From Candidatus Cloacimonetes bacterium HGW-Cloacimonetes-2 (GTDB lineage Bacteria > Cloacimonadota > Cloacimonadia > Cloacimonadales > Cloacimonadaceae): a stretch of DNA of 64,000 bases. Under the pieces are notes generated by a model. The model saw only the letters and a list, made by a program, of their open reading frames with translations, made no database searches and was not told where the DNA came from. Shown in pieces: positions 1 to 9,813 of the stretch. The position numbers and the translations under genes are program-made. The stretch lies in contig PHBP01000005.1 in assembly GCA_002842035.1 (NCBI GenBank), positions 1 through 64,000 of the forward strand, given 5' to 3'. How positions within the stretch are numbered: position 1 is the stretch's first letter; each line of letters starts with the position of its first letter.

Positions 1-74
1 CAACTAAACATGTGTGCATGTCATATCTTACTTTCCTGTAATGTGATATCATCTGTTGTCCAAGTGAGAACGAT

Positions 75-101
75 TTGAAGTTTTCGGTGAGGGTTTATAC
101 T
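75..101 (+). promoter_or_regulatory. Candidate clpB promoter
   Basis: A TTGAAG box at 75-80 lies 15 bases before TATACT at 96-101. This places the transcript start near position 108, just before the CIRCE-like operator at 115-141, which is the usual arrangement for HrcA-repressed genes. A second candidate (TTGACA at 150-155, weak -10 near 171-177) lies downstream of the operator and cannot be excluded. The first 74 bases of the window hold no recognised feature. Confidence 0.45.
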
Positions 102-114
102 CGTAAACAAGAAA

Positions 115-141
115 TTAGCAGACTACACGATAGACTGCTAA
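115..141. promoter_or_regulatory. CIRCE-like HrcA operator upstream of clpB
   Basis: The sequence is TTAGCAGAC, nine bases, then GACTGCTAA: an inverted repeat matching in 8 of 9 positions and close to the CIRCE consensus (TTAGCACTC-N9-GAGTGCTAA). The right half is identical to that of the element before groEL at 22335-22361, which supports a shared heat-shock repressor using a slightly diverged operator. hrcA itself is not in the window. Confidence 0.7.
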
Positions 142-202
142 AAAATAGCTTGACAGCTATCACTATGCACTTAAATTGTTACCAGACAATGGAGGTGTAG
201 AT

Positions 203-2785
203 ATGAATACACAAAGATACACGATTAAAAGCCAGGAGATGCTGGCAAGCTGCCAGAATCTGGCACGCGAGTTGCGGCATCAGATAATCACTGATCTGCA
301 TTTACTTGCAGCTATCCTGCGGATCCAGGACAGCATTGTATTGCCCATACTGGACAAACTTGAGATCAATAGAGCAAAAGTCACCGAGGATACTGAGAAA
401 GCTCTGGCGCGCTTGCCAAAAGTAAGCGGTGGTGAGATCTATCTATCCGGAGAGTTTCAGGATATCCTGAGCCAGGCAGAGCAAATTGCCGATAGGATTC
501 AGGATCAATACGTCAGCCTGGAGCATATCTTTGTCGCCATACTGGACAAAGGCAAAGAGGCGGCGAATATTTTACGCAACCACGGGATCAATCCCGATCT
601 GGTCTTTCGTGCAATGCGGGATTTGCGCGGCAATCAAAAGGTGGACAATCAGAATCCGGAAGCCAGCTATCAGGCTTTGGAAAAGTACGCCCGCAACCTG
701 ACCCGTCTGGCGCGTCGGGACAAACTGGATCCTGTGATCGGGCGTGATGAAGAGATCCGCCGTACGATCCAGATCCTTTCCCGTCGCAGAAAAAACAATC
801 CCATCCTGATCGGTGAGCCCGGCGTAGGCAAGACTGCCATTGCGGAAGGCCTGGCAAGGCGGATAGTGGCAAAAGACGTTCCCGGCAATCTGCTCGGCAA
901 AGAGCTGATGGAGCTCGACATGGCAGCTTTGGTGGCTGGGGCGAAGTTCAGAGGAGAGTTTGAAGAACGCCTCAAGGCGACCTTGGCAGAGGTGGAAAAG
1001 TCCGAAGGACGCATCATCCTCTTTATCGATGAGATCCACACTGTAGTAGGAGCCGGGGCAGCCGAGGGCAGCGTTGATGCCTCCAATATGCTAAAGCCTG
1101 CCTTGGCAAGAGGAACTCTGCATTGCATCGGCGCTACTACCATAGATGAATTTCGCAAATACATCGAAAAGGATCCGGCTCTGGAGCGCAGATTCCAGCC
1201 GATTCTGGTGAGTGAGCCGAGCGTTGAGGATACGATCTCTATCTTACGCGGAATACGCGAGAAATATGAGCTGCATCACGGGGTGCAGATCACCGATGGT
1301 GCCTTGGTGGCGGCAGCTACGATGTCGGATCGCTATATTGCAGATAGATTCCTGCCGGACAAGGCGATTGACCTGGTGGATGAAGCTTGCTCCCAGCTTT
1401 CGATGGAGATGGACAGCCTGCCGGTGGAGCTCGATGAGGTGCAACGCAGGATCAGGCAACTCGAGATCGAGCGGCTTTCTCTCAAAAAAGAGACAGATCA
1501 GCAGTCAATGAAGCGTTTCAAGCTGATCAGCGATGAATTGGCAAGACTTACGGAAGAGGAAAAGATGCTTTCTGCCAGATGGCAAAACGAAAAGAGCTTC
1601 CTGACCGAAATCCGCAAGATCAAGGAAGAGATCGAAGAGCTGAGGCTGGAAGCGAAACGCAGCGAAATGGCGGGAGATTACGAAAAAACTGCCCAGATCC
1701 GATATGGCAGCCTTGTGGAAAAAGAGAGACTGCTGACAGAGATGAGCGATAAGCTGAAGCATCTTTCCGGCTCTCAACAGCTTCTGAAAGAAAAGGTGGA
1801 TGAGGAATTGATCGCCGAAGTGGTCTCCAAATGGACCAAAATCCCGGTCAGCAAACTGATGCAGAGCGAGCTGAAGAAGTTGCTCGATCTGGAACAGATT
1901 ATGTCACAGCGAGTGATCGGACAGGAAGAGGGCATCACAGCCCTCGCCAATGCCATCCGCCGCAACCGCAGTGGATTGGGCTCATCCCAGCGTCCGATCG
2001 GTTCCTTTATCTTTTTGGGACCCACCGGAGTCGGCAAGACAGAGCTGGCAAAGACCCTGGCAGTATTGCTTTTTGATACTGAAAAGGCGATCATCCGGCT
2101 CGATATGAGCGAGTATATGGAAAAGCATACGGTTTCACGCCTGATCGGAGCTCCTCCCGGCTATATCGGCTATGATGAAGGCGGTTATCTGACTGAGGCG
2201 GTGCGCAGGCGCCCTTACAGCGTCATACTCTTTGACGAGATCGAGAAAGCGCATCCGGATGTCTTTAATGTGCTCCTGCAGATCCTGGATGATGGGAGAC
2301 TCACTGATGGCAAGGGAAGGACTGTTGATTTTAAGAACACTGTGATCATAATGACCTCAAACGTTGGCTCTCATTATATTTACGAAGCCGGCTCGGTGCC
2401 GACGGATACTCTGAAGCCTCAGTTGATGCGGATCCTGCAGGACTATTTCAAGCCGGAGTTTCTGAACCGTGTGGATGAGATCATTACCTTCCACCGTCTG
2501 GAGCGTGAACACATCAAGCAGATTGTGGAGCTTCAGCTGGGATATCTGGCAAATCAACTGCGTGAGCACGGGATTACGATCCTCTGGGAGGATAGCCTTG
2601 TAAACTATCTTGCCGAGGCGGGATTTGATCCTTCTTTTGGAGCCAGACCGATCCGGAGATTGATCCAGAGAGATCTCGAAGATGAGCTTGCCAAGGCTAT
2701 TTTGGGCGGCACAATCGATCGCTCTAAACCTCTGAAACTGAGTTACTCAGTTGCTGAATCGAGAATAATTGTAGAAAACAAATAA
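203..2785 (+). CDS. clpB: ClpB disaggregase (Hsp100 AAA+ ATPase)
   Basis: ATP-driven hexameric chaperone of the cytoplasm that, with DnaK, pulls proteins out of aggregates. The 860-residue product has the full ClpB plan: Clp N-domain (about 1-150), first AAA+ module with Walker A GEPGVGKT at about 204-211, the long coiled-coil middle domain (about 400-520) that distinguishes ClpB from ClpC and ClpA, and a second AAA+ module with Walker A GPTGVGKT at about 606-613 and a C-terminal D2-small domain. The start at 203 is chosen because GGAGGT at 191-196 sits just upstream; an in-frame TTG at 176 lacks a ribosome site. The gene stands alone with a CIRCE-like operator, implying HrcA-controlled heat-shock expression. 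Length and motifs are normal for the family. Confidence 0.97.
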   Translation: MNTQRYTIKSQEMLASCQNLARELRHQIITDLHLLAAILRIQDSIVLPILDKLEINRAKVTEDTEKALARLPKVSGGEIYLSGEFQDILSQAEQIADRIQDQYVSLEHIFVAILDKGKEAANILRNHGINPDLVFRAMRDLRGNQKVDNQNPEASYQALEKYARNLTRLARRDKLDPVIGRDEEIRRTIQILSRRRKNNPILIGEPGVGKTAIAEGLARRIVAKDVPGNLLGKELMELDMAALVAGAKFRGEFEERLKATLAEVEKSEGRIILFIDEIHTVVGAGAAEGSVDASNMLKPALARGTLHCIGATTIDEFRKYIEKDPALERRFQPILVSEPSVEDTISILRGIREKYELHHGVQITDGALVAAATMSDRYIADRFLPDKAIDLVDEACSQLSMEMDSLPVELDEVQRRIRQLEIERLSLKKETDQQSMKRFKLISDELARLTEEEKMLSARWQNEKSFLTEIRKIKEEIEELRLEAKRSEMAGDYEKTAQIRYGSLVEKERLLTEMSDKLKHLSGSQQLLKEKVDEELIAEVVSKWTKIPVSKLMQSELKKLLDLEQIMSQRVIGQEEGITALANAIRRNRSGLGSSQRPIGSFIFLGPTGVGKTELAKTLAVLLFDTEKAIIRLDMSEYMEKHTVSRLIGAPPGYIGYDEGGYLTEAVRRRPYSVILFDEIEKAHPDVFNVLLQILDDGRLTDGKGRTVDFKNTVIIMTSNVGSHYIYEAGSVPTDTLKPQLMRILQDYFKPEFLNRVDEIITFHRLEREHIKQIVELQLGYLANQLREHGITILWEDSLVNYLAEAGFDPSFGARPIRRLIQRDLEDELAKAILGGTIDRSKPLKLSYSVAESRIIVENK

Positions 2786-2792
2786 TTCCTGC

Positions 2793-2821
2793 TTGACAGA
2801 AATCTGGACTGTCCTCATATT
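2793..2821 (+). promoter_or_regulatory. Candidate promoter of the large secreted protein gene
   Basis: TTGACA at 2793-2798 is followed after 17 bases by CATATT at 2816-2821. The box pair closely resembles the groEL promoter (TTGACA at 22309). It would give a 5' leader of about 180 bases before the gene at 3009; nothing structured was recognised in that leader. Confidence 0.5.
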
Positions 2822-3008
2822 GCCTTAGATGGAGAAATCTATCCAAGTGCAAAGCGTGTGTCAGTCCTTTTTTTTGTGAATGCGGATATTTTTTTTGCCG
2901 CTGTAATATGGGCATTATCGGTTTGTAAAGGGTGATGTGTCGCCCATACCGATGATACTAACTAATTAGGATAAACCCAAAAAAAACAAATGGGAAAAGG
3001 AGATACCT

Positions 3009-6000
3009 ATGAAGAGATTATCATTACTCCTCGTGATGATATTCATCCTACTCGGTAGTCTGCTCGCCACCGAAGTAACAATCGGTGCAGGTAATGAGCA
3101 AGCTCGAAAACCCGTTGATATGTATTGGAAGAACTCATTGTTCCAAACCCTTTACTATCCGGATGAGCTTACTTTTGCCGCAGGTACGATTACCGGCGTC
3201 AAGTTCTACAACAATTTTGCAACTGATCTTCCTAGCAAGCCTATCAAGATCTGGTTGGGAACCACCACTCAAGCCACTCTCAGCACTTACATTCCCTCCA
3301 CACAGCTGACTTTGGTCTTTGATGGTATGGTCAATTTCCCTATGGGATCAAACACAATTGACATCACATTTAACACGCCATTTATGTACACTGGCAACAA
3401 CCTCGTGATGTTTGTGCAGCGTCCGATGGATACCGATTATTTCAGTTCCTCGGATTACTTCCTTTGCCAGACCGTTGGTACTGCCCGTTCTCTGAATCAT
3501 CAGAGCGACTCCACTACCTTCGATCCTGCTGCACCTCCCGCTTCTCCGACCATTTCCGGTCAGTTCCCCAAGACAACTTTCGTATATACCGGCCAACAGA
3601 TCACCAACGACCTCGGCGTCCTTGGTATCACCGGTAATATCACCCCCAGCGTCGGTGCTCCGACTACTTACAACATCACAGTCAAAAACAACGGTACCGC
3701 TACTCAGACTAACTACACAGTTAAGCTGATGAAAGAAGGCAACGTTGAGATTGCTTCCGTCCCCGGAACCTCCATTGCTACAATGCAGACCCTGAGCTTT
3801 GGTATTCCCTGGACTCCTACCGCCACCGGTCCTACCTACGTCTATGGTAAGGTCGAGATGGCTGGCGACGAAATCGCCACCAACAACCAAACCTCAAACC
3901 TGAACGTCGATGTCCAGGCTGCAGGTACGGTTGCTGTAACAGTCGGCGGCGGCGGTTCAACCGGCCGTATGCCTGTCGATATGTTCTACAAGAACTCCCT
4001 GTTTGAGACCATCTATCTGGGCTCCGAGCTCAATATCGGCGGTTTGCTTACAGGTATCCAATTCTACAACAACTTTGCCACCAACCTTCCCAATATGCCT
4101 ACCAATATTTGGGTTGGCGAAACCACACAGGCAGATCTGTCCGGCGGTTGGATTCCTTCCACCCAGCTTACCCAGGTCTATAGTGGCAACGTGAACTATC
4201 CTGCAGGCGCAAATAACATCCTGATCACCCTTACCACTCCCTATCCTTATGGTGGTGGCAATCTGGTCGTGATGGTCGAGCGTCCGATGGATACTCAGTA
4301 CTACTCCTCCAGCGATCTCTTCGTTACCCAGACGGGTACCGTTGCCAATCGCACCCTGAATGTCTATAGCGACACCACGGATTACGATCCTGCCGCTCCT
4401 CCTGCCGCCACCGGCAGCGCGATCTTCCCCAAGACTACCCTTATGTTCATCACCGATGGAATGGGTGCTCTTAGCGGAACCGTTTACGGACCCGGCGCAA
4501 CACCTCTGGCAGGTGCCACCGTTACCGTCGCAAACTCCACTCTGACTTATACCACAGGTGCCACCGGAACTTACAGCTTCCCTTACATTGCTGAGGGAAC
4601 ACACCAAGTATCCGCCACCAAGCACGGTTATACCGTTGATACCCAGACCGTGACCATCGTGGAAAATCAGACCACTACCCAAAACTTCACCGTCGCCCTG
4701 CTACCGCAGGTAACCGTTACCGGTATGGTAGTCGGTAGTGACCAGCCCACAGTCGGCTTGGTCGGTGCCACTGTTACCCTTACAGGTTACGAGCCTTACA
4801 CTGCCACCACAGTAGCCGGCGGTACCTTTACAATTCCGAACGTCTTTGCCAGCCAGACCTATGAATACACTGTTAGCTACACCGGTTATCAGAATGCCAC
4901 CGGTCAGGCAGTCGTCGGAACCACAAACCTCAATATGGGCACCATCACCGTCAACGAGATTGCCTTCCCCGCTACTCAGGTTGTTGCTACTGAAGCCGCA
5001 AACTTCAGCAACGTGACAGTTACCTGGGCCGAGCCCGGAACAGCCGGTGGCGAATGGCTCTCCTATTGCGGTGACAACGATGACAGTATCGGAACCGGCG
5101 GCGTCGCTGATTTCGACGTTGCCATCCGTTACCCCGCATCAGCTCTGACCGACTATGCCGGAATGAGCCTGCACACAGTCAAAGTCTGGCCTGCTCAGGC
5201 TGGAACCTTCTCCATCCGTGTTTGGACCGGCGGCACTGCCACTGCTCCTGCCCAGATGGTTGTTGACCAGCCCTTCACAGCCGTTCTTGGCGAATACAAC
5301 GAAATCACCCTCAATACCCCCGTTCCGATCACCGGTGCTGAAGAGCTCTGGTTTGGTTATCGCTGCAACGTGACTGCCGGTTATCCCGCAGGTTGCGATG
5401 CCGGTCCCCAAGTGGAAGGTTTTGGTAATATGATGTACTGGCAGGGTGCGTGGACTACGCTTTCTGCTCTTGCACCCACCCTTACCTACAACTGGAACAT
5501 CATGGGTTACGTTGGATTCAGCGGTCCCACCCGCGAGCTTGAGCTCAGACCTCTTGCTTTCAACGCCGACCGTCACAACACCGGCACTCTTGCCACCAGT
5601 GGCATCAGAAATGCCAGCGTTAGCGCTTCCAGACCCGAGAACAACGACCGTGTAATGACCGGTTACAAAGTCTGGCGTCTGCTTGCTGCCGATCAGGCCA
5701 ACGAAGCCAACTGGACTCTCCTCACCCCCAACACCATCACTGCACTTACCTATGTTGACAATGCCTGGCAGCCTCTGCCCAGCGGCGTTTACAAGTATGC
5801 AGTCAAATCCATCTACACCAACAATGTGATGGCTGCTGCCGCCTTCTCAAATGAGATTCACAAAGGTATGATGGGCACCCTGACCGGAACCGTTACCGAT
5901 CTTGGCAGCGGCACCCCGATTGCAGGCGCTACCGTTGTCGCCGGTGATTACAGCGGAACCACCAACGCAAGCGGTGTCTATAGCTTTGGCGTTTACCAAG

Positions 6001-8198
6001 GCATTTACACTGTAAACTGCGCTGCTCCCGGCTATCAGGCTGCTTCTCAACCCGCAGTCAATATCGCCGGTCTGCAGACCACAACTGTAAACTTCCAGCT
6101 TGCTGAAATTGCTCTTGCCCCGACTCAGGTCGTTTCCGAGCAAGTTCAGAATAATACCGTCGTCAACGTCTCCTGGATGCCACCGGATCCCAATGCCGTG
6201 GATATGACAGAAGACTTCGAAGGCACCTTCCCTCCCGAAGACTGGACACAGATCATCACCGATACCAGCGCTGCCGGAACCACCGGTGTGCTGCCTACCT
6301 GGTGCCAGGTCGGCGAAGTTGCCCTCACTCCTCCCGTTCCGCCTCATGGTGGAGCTGCTCAGGTTGGTTTGTGGTGGAGCTATAACCATCAGGATGAATG
6401 GCTCATTACTCCTGAATTCTCCTGCCCTCCCACTGCCTCTCTGAACGTCTGGAGCTATGTCTATTATGGCAGCACCAATGACGACCACTACTATGTCAAA
6501 GTCTCCACCAATGGTGGAACCGATTGGACCACACTGTGGGATGCCAGCACCCTTACCGGCGGCTGGAACTACTATGCCACTCCGATCACCGTAGATCTTG
6601 GCGCCTATGCCGGTCAGCAGATCAAATTGGCCTTCCATGCCGATGATCCTCCGTCAAACGATGGTCTCTGGTATGTCTGGTTCATCGACGACCTGACAGT
6701 CGGCAATGCCGATACAACCCTCAGATTCCCTGCCAGCCAGTTGACTTCCGTCTCTGCCGGCAACATGATCAAATACGAAAACGTGACCAATATCCCCGCC
6801 GTCGCCAGCCGTGCTGCCCTTACCAAGGGTGCCGAAGCTGTCGTCGAGCCCGTGATCGAATCCAACTACAGCTACAATCCTCCTCGCTCCCTCGTCGGCT
6901 ACAAAGTCTGGCGTCTGCTGCAAGGACAGGAAACCAACGAAGCTGTCTGGACTTCCCTCACCCCCAATTCCATCACAGCTACCGGTCATCAGGATACCGG
7001 TTGGGCTGGCGTTCCTGACGGAACTTATAAATGGGCTGTCAAAGCCGTCTATACCGGCAACGTAATGTCCATGCCCGCCTTCTCCAATCCTCAGACCAAG
7101 CTCACCCAGGTTGGCACCATTGCCGGTCTGGTACGTAATCCTCAAAACCAAGGCATCGCTGGTGCCACAGTTGTTTGCGGAACCGTCACTGCCACCACCA
7201 ACGCCTCCGGCGCATACGTGATGACAGTCGGCGCCGGCACAGTCAACGTTACCGCCTCTGCTCCCGGCTACAATGCCGTGACTCAGACCGGTATCGTAGT
7301 TGTCACCGGACAGACCACCACCGTGAACTTCACCCTTCCCGTTTCACAAATCGCGTTGCAAGATGGCTTTGAAAGCTATACCAACTTCACGCTCGATTTC
7401 GCACCCTGGACTTTGGTTGACGTCGATATGAGCACAACCTATGGTATGACCGGTATCACCTGGGAAAATGCCTATGCTGCAATGGCTTATATGATCTTCA
7501 ATCCGAGCGCCACAGTGCCCGCAGTCACCGATCTTGCACCTCACGGTGGAGCCAAGATGGCTGCTTCCTTCGCTTCCACAACTCCTCCCAACAACGACTG
7601 GATGATCACTCCTCTGGTCGCCGGCGGCGGAAACATTAAGTTCTGGGCTCGCTCCTATGTCGATACCTACGGTCTTGAGAGATTCAAGGTCGGTGTCTCC
7701 AGCGGCAGCACAAACCCGAACGACTTCACCATCATCAGCGGCGCTAACTACGTCCAGGCTCCTGTCGATTGGACTCAGTTCGAATACGATCTCGCAGCCT
7801 ACGCCGGTCAGCAAATCCGCATCGGTATCCAATGCCTCTCCAATGACGCCTTCATCTTCCTCGTTGACGATGTCGAAATCATGGGTGGCACAGATGCTAC
7901 CGACCCGACCGTACCTTCAGTCGTCACCAACCTGTATGGTAACTATCCTAACCCCTTCAATCCGGAAACTACCATCCGTTACAGTGTCGCCGAAGACGGT
8001 CCCGTCACCATCGACGTGTTCAACAGCCGTGGTCAGCTCGTGAAGACCTTGGTTAACGACAGCAAGGCTGCCGGAAACCACAGCGTCGTCTGGGATGGCC
8101 GTGACAACAACGGCTCCAGTGTTTCCAGCGGTATCTACTACTACAAGATGTACGCCGGCAAATACAGCAGCACACGCAAGATGATCCTGATGAAATAA
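3009..8198 (+). CDS. Giant modular secreted protein with type IX sorting tail
   Basis: A 1,729-residue exported protein of unknown target. An N-terminal signal peptide (about 1-20, ending SLLATE) precedes two copies of a roughly 160-residue module (about 33-194 and 317-481; both contain a PVDM..KNSLF motif, a FYNNFAT motif and a DPAAPPA motif). Four carboxypeptidase-regulatory-like beta-sandwiches (GxV....PIAGATV type) lie at about 485-565, 565-650, 956-1035 and 1369-1445. Two fibronectin-like segments contain GYKVWRLL, and two cleaved-adhesin/MAM-like jelly-roll domains lie at about 1064-1240 and 1451-1630. The last 90 residues (about 1640-1729) carry YPNPFNPET, SGIYYYKM and a lysine-rich end, typical of a FlgD-like/Por-type sorting domain that directs cargo through the type IX system to the cell surface. 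GGAGA at 3000-3004 supports the start. No catalytic motif was seen; adhesion or surface structure is an inference. Confidence 0.85.
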   Translation: MKRLSLLLVMIFILLGSLLATEVTIGAGNEQARKPVDMYWKNSLFQTLYYPDELTFAAGTITGVKFYNNFATDLPSKPIKIWLGTTTQATLSTYIPSTQLTLVFDGMVNFPMGSNTIDITFNTPFMYTGNNLVMFVQRPMDTDYFSSSDYFLCQTVGTARSLNHQSDSTTFDPAAPPASPTISGQFPKTTFVYTGQQITNDLGVLGITGNITPSVGAPTTYNITVKNNGTATQTNYTVKLMKEGNVEIASVPGTSIATMQTLSFGIPWTPTATGPTYVYGKVEMAGDEIATNNQTSNLNVDVQAAGTVAVTVGGGGSTGRMPVDMFYKNSLFETIYLGSELNIGGLLTGIQFYNNFATNLPNMPTNIWVGETTQADLSGGWIPSTQLTQVYSGNVNYPAGANNILITLTTPYPYGGGNLVVMVERPMDTQYYSSSDLFVTQTGTVANRTLNVYSDTTDYDPAAPPAATGSAIFPKTTLMFITDGMGALSGTVYGPGATPLAGATVTVANSTLTYTTGATGTYSFPYIAEGTHQVSATKHGYTVDTQTVTIVENQTTTQNFTVALLPQVTVTGMVVGSDQPTVGLVGATVTLTGYEPYTATTVAGGTFTIPNVFASQTYEYTVSYTGYQNATGQAVVGTTNLNMGTITVNEIAFPATQVVATEAANFSNVTVTWAEPGTAGGEWLSYCGDNDDSIGTGGVADFDVAIRYPASALTDYAGMSLHTVKVWPAQAGTFSIRVWTGGTATAPAQMVVDQPFTAVLGEYNEITLNTPVPITGAEELWFGYRCNVTAGYPAGCDAGPQVEGFGNMMYWQGAWTTLSALAPTLTYNWNIMGYVGFSGPTRELELRPLAFNADRHNTGTLATSGIRNASVSASRPENNDRVMTGYKVWRLLAADQANEANWTLLTPNTITALTYVDNAWQPLPSGVYKYAVKSIYTNNVMAAAAFSNEIHKGMMGTLTGTVTDLGSGTPIAGATVVAGDYSGTTNASGVYSFGVYQGIYTVNCAAPGYQAASQPAVNIAGLQTTTVNFQLAEIALAPTQVVSEQVQNNTVVNVSWMPPDPNAVDMTEDFEGTFPPEDWTQIITDTSAAGTTGVLPTWCQVGEVALTPPVPPHGGAAQVGLWWSYNHQDEWLITPEFSCPPTASLNVWSYVYYGSTNDDHYYVKVSTNGGTDWTTLWDASTLTGGWNYYATPITVDLGAYAGQQIKLAFHADDPPSNDGLWYVWFIDDLTVGNADTTLRFPASQLTSVSAGNMIKYENVTNIPAVASRAALTKGAEAVVEPVIESNYSYNPPRSLVGYKVWRLLQGQETNEAVWTSLTPNSITATGHQDTGWAGVPDGTYKWAVKAVYTGNVMSMPAFSNPQTKLTQVGTIAGLVRNPQNQGIAGATVVCGTVTATTNASGAYVMTVGAGTVNVTASAPGYNAVTQTGIVVVTGQTTTVNFTLPVSQIALQDGFESYTNFTLDFAPWTLVDVDMSTTYGMTGITWENAYAAMAYMIFNPSATVPAVTDLAPHGGAKMAASFASTTPPNNDWMITPLVAGGGNIKFWARSYVDTYGLERFKVGVSSGSTNPNDFTIISGANYVQAPVDWTQFEYDLAAYAGQQIRIGIQCLSNDAFIFLVDDVEIMGGTDATDPTVPSVVTNLYGNYPNPFNPETTIRYSVAEDGPVTIDVFNSRGQLVKTLVNDSKAAGNHSVVWDGRDNNGSSVSSGIYYYKMYAGKYSSTRKMILMK

Positions 8199-8226
8199 CG
8201 CCTCGCGCGCTAAATCATAACGAAAG

Positions 8227-8256
8227 ACCCCGCTGAAATGGCGGGGTTTTTCTTTT
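8227..8256 (+). terminator. Intrinsic terminator after the large secreted protein gene
   Basis: A perfect seven-base-pair stem (ACCCCGC at 8227-8233 with GCGGGGT at 8241-8247) around a seven-base loop runs into a T-rich tract (TTTTTCTTTT). It closes the single-gene unit 29 bases after the stop codon. Confidence 0.9.
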
Positions 8257-8502
8257 AGTGATGAGTAACAAGTGACGAGAGTGCCAGAACTGCGTCACTT
8301 TAAGTTAGAAGTTAGTGCTGCGCTCTGTTCGAAGAGCGTTGCTACGCATTAAATGAGGATTTGAGGATTGATAGGAATATGCTAAGTGGTGGAGTGGTGG
8401 CTGCGCTTGGCTCGAAGAGCGTTGCTACGTATTTATCTCTTCTGTTCACTGTTTTCTGATCCCTGTTCACTGATAAGCCACAGCGATTGCAGATCGCTAC
8501 CT

Positions 8503-8577
8503 GTTTTGACTTAAACAAATGCCCCTGCAATCTAACAGAGATACCGGAATATCACCGGCATTTGTTTGAGTTAAAAC
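8503..8577 (+). repeat. Long palindrome, AAACAAATGCC type, copy 1
   Basis: Arms of 21 bases at 8503-8523 and 8557-8577 surround a 33-base centre. They match in 19 of 21 positions, and both differences are G.U pairs if the plus strand is transcribed, so the plus-strand RNA would form an unbroken stem. The outer ten bases (GTTTTGACTT) are shared with a second palindrome type elsewhere in the window, while the inner arm differs. Confidence 0.85.
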
Positions 8578-8626
8578 AAAAGCCCGTCAAAACAATAGCG
8601 TGCTGGTCATTGCTGCCCTCTTGTGG

Positions 8627-8673
8627 GTGCGTCATCCTGACGCACAGTTTTTCTGAGCGACAGGATGTCGCTC
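8627..8673. repeat. Paired REP-like hairpins, copy 1
   Basis: Two eight-base-pair hairpins with three-base loops lie ten bases apart: GTGCGTCA/TGACGCAC at 8627-8645 and GAGCGACA/TGTCGCTC at 8655-8673. The first is followed on the plus strand by AGTTTTTCT, giving it the look of a weak terminator. The same pair occurs inverted at 47199-47245 and 53998-54044. Confidence 0.8.
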
Positions 8674-8760
8674 CCACACTAACACACTCCCACGCTTCTT
8701 TTACTCCTTGTTAATCCTTCCCTTTTGAAACCACTGGCAAAACTCTGACACTGCTCTGGA

Positions 8761-8808
8761 GATCCCCTTGTCGCCACTAGGGAATCACTAGGGGATCACT
8801 AGGGGATC
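8761..8808. repeat. 11-mer array, copy 1
   Basis: One inverted 11-mer (GATCCCCTTGT, 8761-8771), a CGCC spacer, then three direct 11-mers (ACTAGGGAATC, ACTAGGGGATC, ACTAGGGGATC) up to 8808. The inverted unit and the first direct unit can pair as a hairpin with a CGCC loop. The flank (GAAACCACTGGCAAAACTC, 8728-8746) is conserved in the other copies. Confidence 0.9.
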
Positions 8809-8903
8809 ACATAAGAATTCAAGCAGGGAGCATCATAGCGTAGCGCTTGACAAGTTAATGAACTTTACCAAGCTTGCTGCAGCCCCAAAAATAAGGAGCA
8901 GAA

Positions 8904-9800
8904 ATGGATTATTATCTTGGCTTGGATATAGGCGGAAGCAGCATCAAATATGGCTTGGAGGATGCAGAAGGCCAGCTAATCCTCTTCAGTTCCATCCCCC
9001 TCAGAGAGCGAAGTCTGGCAGAATTCCGGGCTATCACCCGCGATATCTTGCATATATGCCAAAGCTACACCCTTGATGGCGCAATCGCCGCCATTGGGAT
9101 CGGCAGTCCGGGCCAGATCGATCATCGACGCGGAATAATCATCGGCAACAATCCCAATCTTCCCTTTTGGACGATGATCTCGCCCACTGCAATAATGCCG
9201 GAAGATCTCGATCTGAAGGTCGTTTTTGATAATGATGCCAATCTGATGGCTCTGGGCGAAGCCAGCCATTATCCTGCAGGGCACAACGTCCTGGGAGTCA
9301 CCATCGGCAGTGGAATCGGCTGTGGATTTTGCATTGGAGGCAAGGTATTTGGCGGTAGCCGGGGTTATGCGATGGAATTGGGACACATCACGAGTATTAT
9401 CGATGGCGCAGCTTGCAATTGCGGCAGATACGGCTGTTTGGAAGCATATTCCTCGCTGAATGGGATGCGCAATCGCCTCTGCGAGATCGGGTATAAAGCC
9501 AATGACTGGAATTTCGTCCAGCTCTTGCAAGCAGCAGAACTTGATAAAGAGGTCAAAGCCATACTGGACAAAGGGATAGAGCTCTTTAGCCTGGCTCTGG
9601 CAAATCTGATGATCATACTGGAGCCGGATCATTTGGTAATAGGGGGTGGAGCCTCTGAAATTCCGCTTTACCCGGTTCAGGAACTGATCGACAAAATCCA
9701 ATCCCTGCTGCCTCCTGAGCTCACAGATATCAGCATCGATCTTGCCAAACAAGGCAATAAAGCCGGAGTCTTGGGTGCAATCAGGCTGGCAAGAGGCTAA
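8904..9800 (+). CDS. ROK-family sugar kinase (glucokinase/N-acetylhexosamine kinase type)
   Basis: Cytoplasmic ATP-dependent kinase that phosphorylates a hexose or N-acetylhexosamine. The 298-residue product has the phosphate-binding motif DIGGSSIK at 8-15, the catalytic aspartate in FDNDANL (D111), and the ROK zinc site H161, C171, C173 and C178 in the CNCGRYGCLE stretch. The length is normal for a kinase; there is no N-terminal helix-turn-helix, so it is an enzyme and not a ROK repressor. AAGGAGC lies just before the ATG. It heads the glycan operon, with 13 bases to the next gene. Its sugar cannot be read from the sequence; mannose, GlcNAc or glucose released by the downstream enzymes are the likely candidates. 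Confidence 0.92.
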   Translation: MDYYLGLDIGGSSIKYGLEDAEGQLILFSSIPLRERSLAEFRAITRDILHICQSYTLDGAIAAIGIGSPGQIDHRRGIIIGNNPNLPFWTMISPTAIMPEDLDLKVVFDNDANLMALGEASHYPAGHNVLGVTIGSGIGCGFCIGGKVFGGSRGYAMELGHITSIIDGAACNCGRYGCLEAYSSLNGMRNRLCEIGYKANDWNFVQLLQAAELDKEVKAILDKGIELFSLALANLMIILEPDHLVIGGGASEIPLYPVQELIDKIQSLLPPELTDISIDLAKQGNKAGVLGAIRLARG

Positions 9801-9813
9801 AAACAGCTTGCCT

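Larger units (their letters stand above)
8283..8813. repeat. Composite intergenic repeat, copy 1
   Basis: This 530-base stretch carries no gene and is almost entirely repeat modules that recur, inverted, at about 28.1-28.8 kb and in part at 20.6, 47.0 and 53.8 kb. In order it holds a TTAGAAGTTAG tract, a GTTGCTACG/GTTCACTG segment also found at 28.7 kb, a long palindrome (8503-8577), a pair of short hairpins (8627-8673), a conserved CTTGTTAATCCTTCCC segment and the 11-mer array (8761-8808). Short open frames inside it are by-products of the repeats. It lies between the terminator of the upstream gene and the start of the sugar operon. Confidence 0.85.

Noticed and set aside
176-202. Earlier TTG start for clpB
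   Set aside because: It lacks a ribosome site, and GGAGGT at 191-196 clearly serves the ATG at 203.
3348-7832. Several 145-263-codon minus-strand frames under the giant secreted protein
   Set aside because: The GC-rich third positions of that gene leave long antisense frames. Their translations are G/S/D-rich with no motif.
8487-8714. 75-codon frame, and a related 116-codon frame at 28586-28936
   Set aside because: Both are built from repeat modules; the second runs into the end of xdhB on the other strand.
8283-8813. Insertion sequence or integron cassette site
   Set aside because: No transposase or integrase frame, no target duplication recognised, and the arms do not match known attC core sites.
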